Below, piece by piece: positions 7,928 to 17,635 of a stretch of 64,000 nucleotides of DNA. The notes below the pieces were generated by a model, which saw only the letters and a program-made list of their open reading frames with translations, searched no databases and was not told where the DNA came from. Numbering within the stretch: the stretch's first letter is position 1; each line of letters begins with the position of its first letter. Origin of the DNA: an uncultured Eubacteriales bacterium (GTDB lineage Bacteria > Bacillota > Clostridia > Oscillospirales > CAG-272); NCBI GenBank assembly GCA_934393265.1, contig CAKRQL010000013.1:1-64000 (forward strand), given 5' to 3'. Position numbers and translations under genes: made by a program.

Positions 7928-10900
7928 ATGATGCTCAAACCCCAGAAACTCGGCACGAATGTGCGTATGAGCTTCTCCAAGATTGAGGCAGCAACCGAGA
8001 TGCCGAACCTCATCGATGTCCAGAAGAAATCCTACGAGTGGTTTCTTCGCGAGGGCATGAACGAGGTACTGCAGGATGTGTCGCCGGTTGACGATTACAG
8101 CGGCAATCTCTCCATCACCTTCACCGACTATTCCATTGACCCGAACCCGCGCTATTCGGTAGAGGAGTGCAAAGACCGCGGCGCGACGTATGACGCGCAT
8201 ATGAAGGTCGGCGTCCGGCTTCTCAACAGACAGACGGGCGAGTTCCGCGACGCGCAGGTCTATATGGGCGACTTCCCGCTCATGACCGAGGAGGGCACCT
8301 TTATAATCAACGGTGCAGAGCGCGTTATAGTCTCCCAGCTCGTGCGCTCCCCCGGCGTGTATTACGGTGACGAAACCGATAAGCAGGGAAAGCATACCTA
8401 CACCGCAACGGTTATTCCGTACCGCGGCGCATGGCTCGAGTACGAGACCGACGGCTATGACGTTTTCTACGTCAAAATAGACAAGACCCGCCGCCTCCCT
8501 GTGACGACGCTTGTCCGCGCCCTCTGCCCTGCGGGAGCCGATACGGATGACGCGCTTACAGCTATGTTCGGCGACGAGAAGATGCTCGCCGCAACTATGG
8601 CAAAGGACGAGTGCCGCACTCTTGCGGAGGAGAACAACACCTCCCTGCGCGACGAGGCTCTGAAGGAGATATTCAAGAAGCTCCGTCCCGGTGAGCCCCC
8701 GCTTGTCGACAGCGCGGAGACGCTCCTTGAGAATACCTTCTTCAATCCGAAGAGGTACGACCTTGCGGCTGTCGGAAGATATAAGTACAACAAGAAGCTC
8801 TCCGTTCTCAACCGTATCCGCGACCTGAAGCTCGCCGCCCCCGTCGTCTCGACAGAGACCGGAGAGGTGATAGCCGACGCCGGAACGGTGATAAACACCG
8901 ACCTCATAGATAAGCTTGAGGAGGCACTTGTAAACGAGCTTACCGTTGTTGCCCCCGACGGCGAGAATGTAAAGATATTCGGCAACGGCACCGTCCGCCC
9001 GGAGCTTGTTCTCGGCTTTGACCTTACCGACTGCGGCGTGAAGCCCGGGGAGAAGGTATTCCTCCCGGCTCTGCGCGCCGTGATAGCCGAGGCTGATGCA
9101 GACGGGCTCACAGGCGATAAGCGCGTCGCCCGTATAAAGGAGCTTGCAAAGCGCGATATGACGAAGCTCGCGCCGAAGCATATAACAAAAGAGGATATTC
9201 TCTCGTCCGTCAACTACCTGCTTGCGCTGACCCACGGCATAGGCACGACCGACGACATAGACCACCTCGGAAACAGGCGTCTGCGCTGCGTCGGCGAGCT
9301 GCTCCAGAACCAGGTCAGAATAGGTATGTCCAGAATGGACAAGAACATCAAGGAGCGCATGTCGGTGCATGACCTCGGAGACATGAACCCGACCCCCCTT
9401 ATCAATACACGTCCCGTGGCTACCGCAATACGCGAGTTCTTCGGCTCCTCGCCCCTCTCGCAGTTCATGGACCAGAATAACCCCCTTGCGGAGCTGACGC
9501 ATAAGCGCCGCCTTTCGGCTCTCGGTCCCGGCGGACTTTCGCGTGACCGCGCGTCGTTTGAGGTCCGTGACGTCCACTATACGCATTACGGACGTATATG
9601 CCCGGTCGAGACTCCCGAGGGACCGAACATCGGTCTTATATCCTACCTCGCGTCCTACGCCAAGATTTCCGATTACGGCTTCCTTAAGGCTCCGTTCCGC
9701 GTCGTCGACAAGAAGACCGGAAGAGTTACCGACGAGGTCAGGTATCTCACCGCGGACGAAGAGGACAATAACATAGTCGCACAGGCTAACGAGCATCTCG
9801 ACGAGAACGGTTACTTTATTAATAAGAAGGTTATCGCGAGATACAAGACCGAGTTCATAGAGGTTGAGCCGTCAGAGGTCGACCTTATGGATGCCTGCCC
9901 GCAGATGGCTGTCTCGGTAGCGGCAGCGTGCATACCGTTCCTTGAGAACGACGATAACACCCGTGCGCTCATGGGCTCCAACATGCAGAAGCAGGCGGTT
10001 CCTCTTATGATGACCGACTCGGCAATTGTCGCGACCGGTATGGAGTACAAGGCGGCTGTCGACTCCGGTGCCGTCGTCGTATGTAAGGAGGGCGGTGTTG
10101 TCGAGCGTGTCGGCGGCTCCGAAATAGTCATTCTTACCGATTCCGGAAGAAAAGATACCTACCACCTCATAAAGTTCAAGCGCTCGAACCAGTCCACCTG
10201 CGTAAATCAGCGCCCGATAGTCAATGAAAAGGACAGAGTGTACACGGGTCAGGTCATTGCAGACGGCCCCGCAACCTCGAACGGCGAGATCTCCCTCGGA
10301 AAGAACGCCCTCATAGGCTTCATGACGTGGGAGGGCTACAACTACGAGGACGCTGTTCTCCTTAATGAGAAGCTTGTCCGTGACGATACCTACACTTCGA
10401 TACACATCGAGGAGTACACGATAGAGGCGAGAGACACGAAGCTCGGCGCACAGGAGATTACCCGCGAGGTACCTAATGTCGGCGAGGACGCACTTAAGGA
10501 TCTCGACCAGGACGGTATCATAAGAATAGGCACGGAGGTACGCGCCGGCGATATACTCGTGGGTAAGGTGACGCCTAAGGGCGAAACCGAGCTTACCCCG
10601 GAGGAGAGACTTCTCCGCGCAATCTTCGGCGAGAAGGCGCGCGAGGTCAAGGATTCCTCGCTCCGTATGCGCCACGGTGAGTACGGTATAGTCGTTGATG
10701 TCAAGGTCTATGACCGCTCGAATTCCGACGACCTCGCCCCCGGCGTAAACAAGGTTGTCCATGTTTATATAGCACAGAAGAGAAAGATTTCCGTCGGAGA
10801 CAAGATGGCAGGCCGCCACGGTAACAAGGGCGTTGTTTCAAGAATTCTTCCGCCCGAGGATATGCCTTTCCTTGCCGACGGTACTCCGCTTGATATAGTG

Positions 10901-11893
10901 CTTAACCCCCTGGGCGTTCCTTCCCGAATGAATATAGGACAGGTGCTTGAGGTTCACCTCGGCATTGCCTGCAAGATACTCGGCATGAAGATAATGACTC
11001 CCGTTTTCGACGGCGCAAAGGAGACCGATATACTTGAGCTCCTGAGCCAGGCGCATTATACGCGCGACATCCGCCCGGATGAGTCGGTGCGCGGTAAGGC
11101 TGTCTTTATGGAGGTTGTGCGCGAGGACGGAAAGCATGATCTTCAGCGTGTCGATCAGTCGGTCGTCGACGATGATGAGAAGCTCCGCTCGCTCATGAGC
11201 CGCGAGAGCCTCAAGGTCATAGACGGTAAGGTAACCCTTTACGACGGACGCACGGGCGATCCCTTCGATAACCCGGTAACCGTCGGTATCATGTACTATC
11301 TGAAGCTCCACCACCTTGTAGACGATAAGATTCACGCCCGTTCGATAGGACCGTACTCTCTTGTCACACAGCAGCCCCTCGGCGGTAAGGCACAGTTCGG
11401 AGGACAGCGCTTCGGAGAGATGGAGGTCTGGGCACTCGAGGCCTACGGCGCGGCGTATACTCTTCAGGAGATACTCACCGTCAAGTCGGACGACGTGACC
11501 GGACGTACAAAGACCTACGAGGCTATCGTCAAGGGTCAGAATATCCCGACTCCCGGAGTTCCCGAGTCGTTCAGGGTTCTTGTCAAGGAGCTTCAGGCTC
11601 TCTGCCTTGATATCCGTGTGCTCGATAAGGACGGAAACGAGATTGAGCTCTCCGAGCTCAGCGATGACGATACTCCCGCTTATGCAAATCTCGACGATGT
11701 AGACCGCGCGGCGGATGCAAACGCGGCACGGCAGCAGGATGCCCCCGCAGATGACGAGGCGGCGGACGAAGAGTCCGGTGACGACGAGTATTCCGACGAT
11801 GACGCGGACGGCGAGGACGACGAGTACTCCGACGACGCCGATCTTGAATATTCGGATGACGCCGGCTACGACGATAACGCGGACGAGGAATAA
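7928..11893 (+). CDS. rpoB: DNA-directed RNA polymerase subunit beta
   Basis: A 1321-residue beta subunit of RNA polymerase. Characteristic blocks are visible: the rifampicin-region pattern SPLSQFMDQNNPLAELTHKR near residue 510, RDVHYTHYGRICPVETPEGPN, KPGEKVFLPALRA within a lineage insert, GDKMAGRHGNKGV near residue 957, and the C-terminal GGKAQFGGQRFGEMEVWALE clamp part. The last about 67 residues form a tail made mostly of Asp, Glu and Ala in which EYSDD occurs three times. It lies beyond the conserved end and is very acidic. The gene starts after GGAGTGAT. rpoC follows after 59 bp that contain a GC palindrome, so the two are co-transcribed. The tail is in the same frame with no sign of a frameshift. 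Confidence 0.98.
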   Translation: MMLKPQKLGTNVRMSFSKIEAATEMPNLIDVQKKSYEWFLREGMNEVLQDVSPVDDYSGNLSITFTDYSIDPNPRYSVEECKDRGATYDAHMKVGVRLLNRQTGEFRDAQVYMGDFPLMTEEGTFIINGAERVIVSQLVRSPGVYYGDETDKQGKHTYTATVIPYRGAWLEYETDGYDVFYVKIDKTRRLPVTTLVRALCPAGADTDDALTAMFGDEKMLAATMAKDECRTLAEENNTSLRDEALKEIFKKLRPGEPPLVDSAETLLENTFFNPKRYDLAAVGRYKYNKKLSVLNRIRDLKLAAPVVSTETGEVIADAGTVINTDLIDKLEEALVNELTVVAPDGENVKIFGNGTVRPELVLGFDLTDCGVKPGEKVFLPALRAVIAEADADGLTGDKRVARIKELAKRDMTKLAPKHITKEDILSSVNYLLALTHGIGTTDDIDHLGNRRLRCVGELLQNQVRIGMSRMDKNIKERMSVHDLGDMNPTPLINTRPVATAIREFFGSSPLSQFMDQNNPLAELTHKRRLSALGPGGLSRDRASFEVRDVHYTHYGRICPVETPEGPNIGLISYLASYAKISDYGFLKAPFRVVDKKTGRVTDEVRYLTADEEDNNIVAQANEHLDENGYFINKKVIARYKTEFIEVEPSEVDLMDACPQMAVSVAAACIPFLENDDNTRALMGSNMQKQAVPLMMTDSAIVATGMEYKAAVDSGAVVVCKEGGVVERVGGSEIVILTDSGRKDTYHLIKFKRSNQSTCVNQRPIVNEKDRVYTGQVIADGPATSNGEISLGKNALIGFMTWEGYNYEDAVLLNEKLVRDDTYTSIHIEEYTIEARDTKLGAQEITREVPNVGEDALKDLDQDGIIRIGTEVRAGDILVGKVTPKGETELTPEERLLRAIFGEKAREVKDSSLRMRHGEYGIVVDVKVYDRSNSDDLAPGVNKVVHVYIAQKRKISVGDKMAGRHGNKGVVSRILPPEDMPFLADGTPLDIVLNPLGVPSRMNIGQVLEVHLGIACKILGMKIMTPVFDGAKETDILELLSQAHYTRDIRPDESVRGKAVFMEVVREDGKHDLQRVDQSVVDDDEKLRSLMSRESLKVIDGKVTLYDGRTGDPFDNPVTVGIMYYLKLHHLVDDKIHARSIGPYSLVTQQPLGGKAQFGGQRFGEMEVWALEAYGAAYTLQEILTVKSDDVTGRTKTYEAIVKGQNIPTPGVPESFRVLVKELQALCLDIRVLDKDGNEIELSELSDDDTPAYANLDDVDRAADANAARQQDAPADDEAADEESGDDEYSDDDADGEDDEYSDDADLEYSDDAGYDDNADEE

Positions 11894-11952
11894 TTTTATA
11901 GAAAAGGGGAGGCTCCCCTCCCTCATACGGGGGGGAGCGCACTGAAAAATAT

Positions 11953-14900
11953 ATGGATAAGAATTCTTTTGATTCAATAAGAATAGGGCTTGCCTCTCCC
12001 GATATGATCCGTTCGTGGTCGCACGGCGAGGTAACAAAGGCGGAGACCATCAACTACCGTACCTTAAAGGCGGAGCGTGACGGTCTGTTCTGCGAGCGTA
12101 TCTTTGGGCCTACTAAGGACTGGGAGTGTCTCTGCGGTAAGTATAAGCGCGTCCGCTTCAAGGGTAAGGTCTGCGAGAAGTGCGGCGTCGAGGTAACGAC
12201 GAAAAAGGTGCGCCGCGAGAGAATGGGACATATCGAGCTCGCCGCCCCCGTGTCGCATATCTGGTATTTCCGCACCGTTCCGTCGAGAATGGGCGCGATA
12301 CTCGATATGTCGCCCCGCTATCTTGAGCGTGTGCTGTATTTCGCGAGATATATAGTTATAGATCCCGGCAACACTCCGCTTGAGAAAAAGCAGTTACTCA
12401 CCGATACCGAGTACAACAGCGCAAGGGAAAAGTACGAGGACGACTTCAAGGCAGGCATGGGAGCCGAGGCTATACGCGAGCTCCTTAAAGAGATAGATGT
12501 AGAGAAGCTCTCAAAGGAGCTACGCGAAAAGCTCGCGGAGTCCACCGGAGCAAAGAAAGCGAAGATAATAAAGAGGCTCGAGGTTGTCGAGGCGTTCAGA
12601 AAGTCCGGAAACCGTCCGGAGTGGATGATACTCGATACCATTCCCGTCCTTCCCCCCGACATCCGTCCTATGGTACAGCTTGACGGCGGAAGATTTGCGG
12701 CATCCGATATAAACGAGCTTTACAGAAGAGTTATAAACAGAAACAACCGTCTGAAGCACTTCCTTGAGATGAACGCTCCGGATATCATTATCCGTAACGA
12801 GAAGAGAATGCTTCAGGAGTTTGTCGACGCCCTGATAGATAACGGTAAGCGCGGAAAGGCGGTTACCGGTGCGTCGAACAGACCTCTGAAATCGCTCTCC
12901 GAGATGCTTCGCGGTAAGCAGGGACGCTTCCGTCAGAATCTTCTCGGTAAGCGCGTTGACTACTCCGGACGTTCGGTTATAGTCGTCGGACCCGAGCTCC
13001 GCATTTATCAGTGCGGTCTGCCCAAGGAAATGGCACTTGAGCTTTTCCGTCCCTTCGTCATGAAGAGACTTATAGAGACCCAGAAGGCAAATTCCATAAA
13101 GGACGCAAAGAAGAAGGTCGATAAGGTCGCGCCCGAGGTATGGGACGCCCTTGAATACGTCATAAAGGAGCACCCCGTGCTTCTTAACCGCGCACCCACG
13201 CTTCACCGTCTGTCGATACAGGCGTTCGAGCCTATCCTTGTCGAGGGGCGCGCAATAAAGCTTCACCCGCTTGTCTGCCCGGCGTTCAATGCGGACTTCG
13301 ACGGCGACCAGATGCCCGTCCACGTCCCGCTTTCCTCCGAGGCACAGGCAGAGTCCAGATTTCTTATGCTCTCGGCGAACAACCTTCTGAAGCCGGTTTC
13401 CGGTAAGGCTGTCACCGTACCGTCACAGGATATGGTCCTCGGCTCCTACTATCTGACGATAGACCACCCCGGCGAGCGCGGAGAGGGAAAGATATTCCGT
13501 GACTACAACGAGGTCGAGATGGCGTATGCCAACGGCGAGCTCGGTATGCACGCGAAGATAAAGGTCAGAGTTACGAGAAATGTTGACGGCGAGGAGAAAA
13601 CCGCGATAATCGACGCCACCTACGGCAGGCTCATATTCAACGCGAGAATACCGCAGGACCTCGGTTATGTCGACAGATCGGTTGACCCGTTCTCGCTCGA
13701 GATAGACTTCCCGACAACCTCGAAAAAGCTTAAAGAGATAGTCGACCGCACGATAAAGTTCCACGGCTTTGCGGATGCCGCCGATGTCCTTGACAATATA
13801 AAGTCGATGGGCTATAAGTACTCCACAAAGTCCTCGCTCTCAATATCGGTTTACGATATGACAATCCCGCCGAAGAAGAAGGAGCTCCTTGCAAACGCCG
13901 CAAAGCAGGTCGAGGAGATAACCGAGCTCTTCAACTGGGGCGAGCTTTCGGACGACGAGAGATATAAGCAGGTCATAGCCGTCTGGAACAAGACCACCGA
14001 CGACGTGACGCAGGCGCTTGTCGATAACCTTGACAAATACAATTCGCTGTACATGATCTGTACCTCGGGAGCCCGTGGCTCGATGAAGCAGATGAGACAG
14101 CTTGCCGGTATGCGCGGACTCATGTTTGCGACCAACGGTAAAACGATAGAAATACCGATTAAGTCGAACTTCCGTGAGGGACTTACAATGCTTGAGTACT
14201 TCATGGGCGCAAAGGGCTCGCGTAAGTCCCTGTCGGATACCGCGCTCCGTACCGCGGACTCCGGATATCTGACCCGTCGACTTGTCGATGTCTCCCAGGA
14301 TGTCATAGTCCGTGAGGAGGACTGCGGAGCCACGAGCGGAATCGTGGTTTCGGATATAGTCTCCGGCTCGAATGTCGTTGAAAAGCTCTTTGACCGTCTT
14401 GTCGGCAGATATACCGTCGGAGATGTGGTTAACGAGCAGACCGGAGAGCTGATAGTTCCTGCGAACACCATGATAACCGAGGAAATGGCAAAGGAGATAG
14501 TCGACGCCGGCATAAAGCAGGTTGAGGTGCGTACAATTCTCCGCTGCCTTGCAAAGCGCGGCGTCTGCGTACACTGCTACGGTGCCGACCTCGCGCATAG
14601 CGAGCCCGTCTCGATAGGCGAGGCTGTCGGCGTCATAGCCGCACAGTCGATAGGTGAGCCGGGTACACAGCTTACGATGAGAACCTTCCATACCGGAGGT
14701 GTCGCGGGCTCTGATATTACGCAGGGTCTGCCGAGAGTCGAGGAGCTCTTCGAGGCGAGAAAGCCGAAGAGAACGGCTATCGTCACAGAGTTCACCGGAA
14801 CCGCCCGTATCCTGTCGGATAAGAAGATGACAAAGGTTCTTATAAAGGATCCCGTTGAGCCGACTGCCGATGAGGTCGTCTATGAGATACCCGTCGGTAT

Positions 14901-15552
14901 GCGTCTGTGCATAGAGGATGAGCAGCACGTCGTCCGCGGTCAGCAGCTGACCGAGGGCTTCCTGAATCCTGCCGACGTCCTCCACATGAGCGGAATAGAC
15001 GCGGTTTACGACTACATCATCCGCGAGGTGCAGAAGGTGTACCGCGGCGAGGACGTTGAGATAAACGATAAGCACGTCGAGTGCATAACCCGCCAGATGA
15101 CGAGAAAGATCAAGATAGACGATGCGGGAGATACCGACCTCCTCGTCGGCACCACCGTCGATACGCTTGAGCTCCGCGAGGAGAACGAGAAGATAGATAA
15201 GCGCATTGCCGCCGGAGAGATAACTCTCCGCCACGCGGAGGGCGCGCCGCTCCTTCTCGGTATAACAAAGGCGTCCCTGATGACCGAGTCCTTCCTTTCC
15301 GCCGCATCCTTCCAGGAGACGACGAGAGTGCTGACAGACGCGGCTATCAGAGGTAAGGTTGATAAGCTGCTCGGGCTCAAGGAGAACGTCATAATCGGTA
15401 ACCTTATCCCTGCCGGAACCGGTCTCGGCGCGTATCGCGACATAGAGGTCGAGGATACGGAAGAGGAGCAGGAGGCAGAGGATTTCAGCGAGGCTGTGTT
15501 CGGCGATAACGAGGAGACGGCTTATGTCTCCGAGGCTCGTGACGCAGAGTAA
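11953..15552 (+). CDS. rpoC: DNA-directed RNA polymerase subunit beta-prime
   Basis: A 1199-residue largest subunit of RNA polymerase. The N-terminal zinc ribbon (CLCGKYKR..GKVCEKCGVEV) lies near residues 57-80, and the invariant catalytic NADFDGDQMPVH near residues 443-454 carries the Mg2+-binding aspartates. The second zinc site (CGATSGIV, LRCLAKRGVCVHCYG) and the bridge-helix/trigger-loop region (SIGEPGTQLTMRTFHTGG) are all present. The C-terminus has a short acidic extension of about 35 residues. Downstream is a strong terminator, so rpoBC ends here. Sequence and length fit Firmicutes beta-prime without large insertions. Confidence 0.98.
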   Translation: MDKNSFDSIRIGLASPDMIRSWSHGEVTKAETINYRTLKAERDGLFCERIFGPTKDWECLCGKYKRVRFKGKVCEKCGVEVTTKKVRRERMGHIELAAPVSHIWYFRTVPSRMGAILDMSPRYLERVLYFARYIVIDPGNTPLEKKQLLTDTEYNSAREKYEDDFKAGMGAEAIRELLKEIDVEKLSKELREKLAESTGAKKAKIIKRLEVVEAFRKSGNRPEWMILDTIPVLPPDIRPMVQLDGGRFAASDINELYRRVINRNNRLKHFLEMNAPDIIIRNEKRMLQEFVDALIDNGKRGKAVTGASNRPLKSLSEMLRGKQGRFRQNLLGKRVDYSGRSVIVVGPELRIYQCGLPKEMALELFRPFVMKRLIETQKANSIKDAKKKVDKVAPEVWDALEYVIKEHPVLLNRAPTLHRLSIQAFEPILVEGRAIKLHPLVCPAFNADFDGDQMPVHVPLSSEAQAESRFLMLSANNLLKPVSGKAVTVPSQDMVLGSYYLTIDHPGERGEGKIFRDYNEVEMAYANGELGMHAKIKVRVTRNVDGEEKTAIIDATYGRLIFNARIPQDLGYVDRSVDPFSLEIDFPTTSKKLKEIVDRTIKFHGFADAADVLDNIKSMGYKYSTKSSLSISVYDMTIPPKKKELLANAAKQVEEITELFNWGELSDDERYKQVIAVWNKTTDDVTQALVDNLDKYNSLYMICTSGARGSMKQMRQLAGMRGLMFATNGKTIEIPIKSNFREGLTMLEYFMGAKGSRKSLSDTALRTADSGYLTRRLVDVSQDVIVREEDCGATSGIVVSDIVSGSNVVEKLFDRLVGRYTVGDVVNEQTGELIVPANTMITEEMAKEIVDAGIKQVEVRTILRCLAKRGVCVHCYGADLAHSEPVSIGEAVGVIAAQSIGEPGTQLTMRTFHTGGVAGSDITQGLPRVEELFEARKPKRTAIVTEFTGTARILSDKKMTKVLIKDPVEPTADEVVYEIPVGMRLCIEDEQHVVRGQQLTEGFLNPADVLHMSGIDAVYDYIIREVQKVYRGEDVEINDKHVECITRQMTRKIKIDDAGDTDLLVGTTVDTLELREENEKIDKRIAAGEITLRHAEGAPLLLGITKASLMTESFLSAASFQETTRVLTDAAIRGKVDKLLGLKENVIIGNLIPAGTGLGAYRDIEVEDTEEEQEAEDFSEAVFGDNEETAYVSEARDAE

Positions 15553-15586
15553 TTTTCGTTGATCCCCATACCCGTGTACTGAAAAA

Positions 15587-15623
15587 GGCGGGCTGTCCGT
15601 GTGACAGCCCGCCGATTTTTTTT
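15587..15623 (+). terminator. Terminator of rpoBC
   Basis: GGCGGGCTGTC (15587-15597) pairs perfectly with GACAGCCCGCC (15603-15613) and is followed by eight T. Confidence 0.92.
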
Positions 15624-15635
15624 GCGTTTTTCTTT

Positions 15636-15693
15636 CAAAGTGCCTCAGCCGCATACCTCTGAAACAAAGTGCTTCAGCCGCATACCTCTGAAA
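15636..15693. repeat. 29-bp tandem duplication at the 3' end of an isomerase gene
   Basis: 15636-15664 and 15665-15693 are the same 29 bases except for one position (C at 15644, T at 15673). The second copy contains the stop codon and last six codons of the gene at 15674-16522; the first copy lies just beyond the stop. The recent duplication extends the gene's end without changing its product. Confidence 0.9.
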
Positions 15694-16522
15694 TGTATTT
15701 TTCGAGATTGCGCTTTCCCTCGGCAATGCCGACCATCGGGTCGTCCCGTCCCTCATATTCGAGCGTGACATACCCGTCATAGCCGTTCCGCTTCATTATG
15801 GCGAGACACTGCTTTACAGGGACAACCCCGGTGCCGAGCGTCGCGCCGTAGATGTAATTTGCACCGCGCGTGACAAGACATCCCTCCCGCTCGTCAGAGC
15901 GGTGAAAGTCCTTCGCGTGACAGTGAAAGGCATAGGGAGCGAGGCGGGATACCGCCGTGAGCGGGTTTTCGTCAACACAGAGGAAGTTGCCGAAGTCGAC
16001 AAGGACGCCGAAGTTGTCGTCGCCCACCGCGTTGAAGAACCGCTCCACCCGGTCGCTGTCCTGCGAAATGTAGCCATGGTTTTCGGTGCAGGTCTTTATG
16101 CCGAGGGTGGCGGCATAGCGCGTCACCTCCCTCGCAATCGGAACCCCGTAGGGGAGCATCTGGTCAAACGAGCGTTTGCCGTAGCTGAAAAAAGTGTCGT
16201 GCCGCATTACCGGCGCACCGAGTATATGTGCGATGTCGACGTGGTGACAGAGGCGGCGTATCTCCTCGTCCCGCTCCCCGTCCGTCGTCTTGCAGAGATT
16301 GGCTCCGACGGCGTAGGCGACTATCGGGAGCCCTGCCGCGTCGGCTATGGCGCGGATTTTCTTCGCGTTTTCTGTCCGCTCCTCCTCACACTCGCCGGTA
16401 ATGTCGGTAAACTCAATGCCGGAGAAGCCGAGCTCCTTTGCAAGATGTACGCAGTCAGCCTGCTTGTATTTTCCATCGCGGAGATATTTATGGAATGAAT
16501 ATGATGTAACAGAGATTTTCAT
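15674..16522 (-). CDS. Sugar phosphate isomerase/epimerase (xylose isomerase-like TIM barrel)
   Basis: A 282-residue protein of the AP endonuclease 2/xylose isomerase-like barrel superfamily. Metal-site residues can be placed: Glu in CTENHG, Asp in VDFGNFL, His in FHCHAKDFH and Glu in VTLEYEGRDD. These proteins isomerise or epimerise free or phosphorylated sugars and keto sugars, including inositol breakdown intermediates. The substrate cannot be read from sequence. It is the downstream member of a two-gene set with a paralogue at 16650-17504 (126 bp apart), and an AraC regulator is divergent from the pair. Its 3' end carries a 29-bp tandem duplication. Confidence 0.85.
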   Translation of the reverse strand: MKISVTSYSFHKYLRDGKYKQADCVHLAKELGFSGIEFTDITGECEEERTENAKKIRAIADAAGLPIVAYAVGANLCKTTDGERDEEIRRLCHHVDIAHILGAPVMRHDTFFSYGKRSFDQMLPYGVPIAREVTRYAATLGIKTCTENHGYISQDSDRVERFFNAVGDDNFGVLVDFGNFLCVDENPLTAVSRLAPYAFHCHAKDFHRSDEREGCLVTRGANYIYGATLGTGVVPVKQCLAIMKRNGYDGYVTLEYEGRDDPMVGIAEGKRNLEKYISEVCG

Positions 16523-16649
16523 ATATGTTTCTCCTGAGTGCGAAAAAATCCGCCATTTTCCGCTTGCGTATCAATATTTTTAGACATAAAAGATATAAAC
16601 TACCGGAATATGCGGACTTTTTGCATGATAACCTTTATTTTTTCCGGTA

Positions 16650-17504
16650 TTATCCGCGGATTATCGAGTTGAGGAAGTTCACAGCAGTGCGTATATCCGC
16701 CTCGGGATTGTCGCCGACCTCGCGCTCAATGGTGAGAAATCCCCGGTAGCCGACCTTCTCGAGTTCGGAAAGATACGCGGGGAAGGGTACGCTCCCCGTA
16801 CCGAGCGGTACCTCCTCAAAGAATCTTTCGTTCTGTATTTCCTCCGGAATCGGGTGCACAGCCCTGTATATGTACTCCGGGTTCGAGGGCTTTAACATAA
16901 CTCCGTCCTTCGCGTGGGTGTGGACTATGTATTTCGCAAGCCTGTCGACCGCGCGCACCGGGTCGTCGCCGGTAACCATGCAGAGATTCGCGGGGTCGAG
17001 ATTGACGGCAACACCGTCAGAGCCGAGGGAGTCAAGAAATGCGCCGAGCGTCTCTGCCGTCTCGGGCCCTGTCTCGACGGCGAAGTGAGAGCCGCAGGAT
17101 TTTGCAAACTCCGCGAGAGTGTAGCATGCCTCCTGCATCACCTTGTATCTCTCCGCCTTTTGGTCTTTTGGAACGACGCCGATGTGCGTTGTCACTATAT
17201 TTGTTCCGAGATCGTTTGCAAGTTCAAGTATTCTCTTTGATTTTTCTATAAGCCCGGGGTTCTTCTCCCTGTCGCCGAACCCGTGTCCGAGGTCGCCGCA
17301 GAGAGCCGAGAAGCAGAGCCCCGCGTCGGCTACCTCTCGCCGCAGTGCGCGTCTGTCAGCCGTGGAGAGATTTTCCGGCGCGTTTGCGCCGTTAGTTGCA
17401 TACATCTGTATTCCGGCGGCTCCTATTTCCGCCGCTTTCTTTATGGCGGTGGAGCGGTCGGTGCGGAAGGATTCGAGTATTACGCCTATCGGAAAGCTGT
17501 ACAT
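16650..17504 (-). CDS. Sugar phosphate isomerase/epimerase (second paralogue)
   Basis: A 284-residue TIM-barrel protein of the same superfamily as its neighbour, but clearly diverged. Candidate metal ligands are Glu in FAVETGPET, Asp in VNLDPANLC, His in VHTHAKDG and Glu in LTIEREVGD. The start MYSFPIGV is the first ATG of the frame. Having two paralogues next to each other suggests consecutive steps, or two epimers of one sugar. Transcription starts in the 131-bp gap shared with the divergent AraC regulator, which is the likely controller of both genes. Confidence 0.85.
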   Translation of the reverse strand: MYSFPIGVILESFRTDRSTAIKKAAEIGAAGIQMYATNGANAPENLSTADRRALRREVADAGLCFSALCGDLGHGFGDREKNPGLIEKSKRILELANDLGTNIVTTHIGVVPKDQKAERYKVMQEACYTLAEFAKSCGSHFAVETGPETAETLGAFLDSLGSDGVAVNLDPANLCMVTGDDPVRAVDRLAKYIVHTHAKDGVMLKPSNPEYIYRAVHPIPEEIQNERFFEEVPLGTGSVPFPAYLSELEKVGYRGFLTIEREVGDNPEADIRTAVNFLNSIIRG

Positions 17505-17545
17505 AAATTTTATCCTCGCTCGTCACATGAATTTTGCGGATAGTA

Positions 17546-17573
17546 TTGACATTCCGCATTTTCATTATATAAT
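17546..17573 (+). promoter_or_regulatory. Promoter of the AraC regulator in a divergent control region
   Basis: TTGACA (17546-17551), a 16-base spacer and TATAAT (17568-17573). The AT-rich -10 block is nearly symmetric and could also serve leftward transcription of the isomerase genes. Confidence 0.7.
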
Positions 17574-17635
17574 AAGGTGTAGCGAAAAGCAACATTATTT
17601 TTGCTTTCGACTGACACAATATTGCGGAGGAAACT

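Noticed and set aside
7904..9796. 630-codon open frame on the - strand opposite rpoB
   Set aside because: It is antisense to a certain gene. High GC and the codon pattern open the opposite strand; there is no binding site and no family motif.
11690..11893. RpoB acidic tail as a frameshift artefact
   Set aside because: The tail is in frame, has regular repeats and ends just before the rpoB-rpoC gap. The other frames are not better.
13840..15780. 646-codon open frame on the - strand opposite rpoC
   Set aside because: Same shadow effect. Translation shows no recognisable domain, and rpoC is unambiguous.
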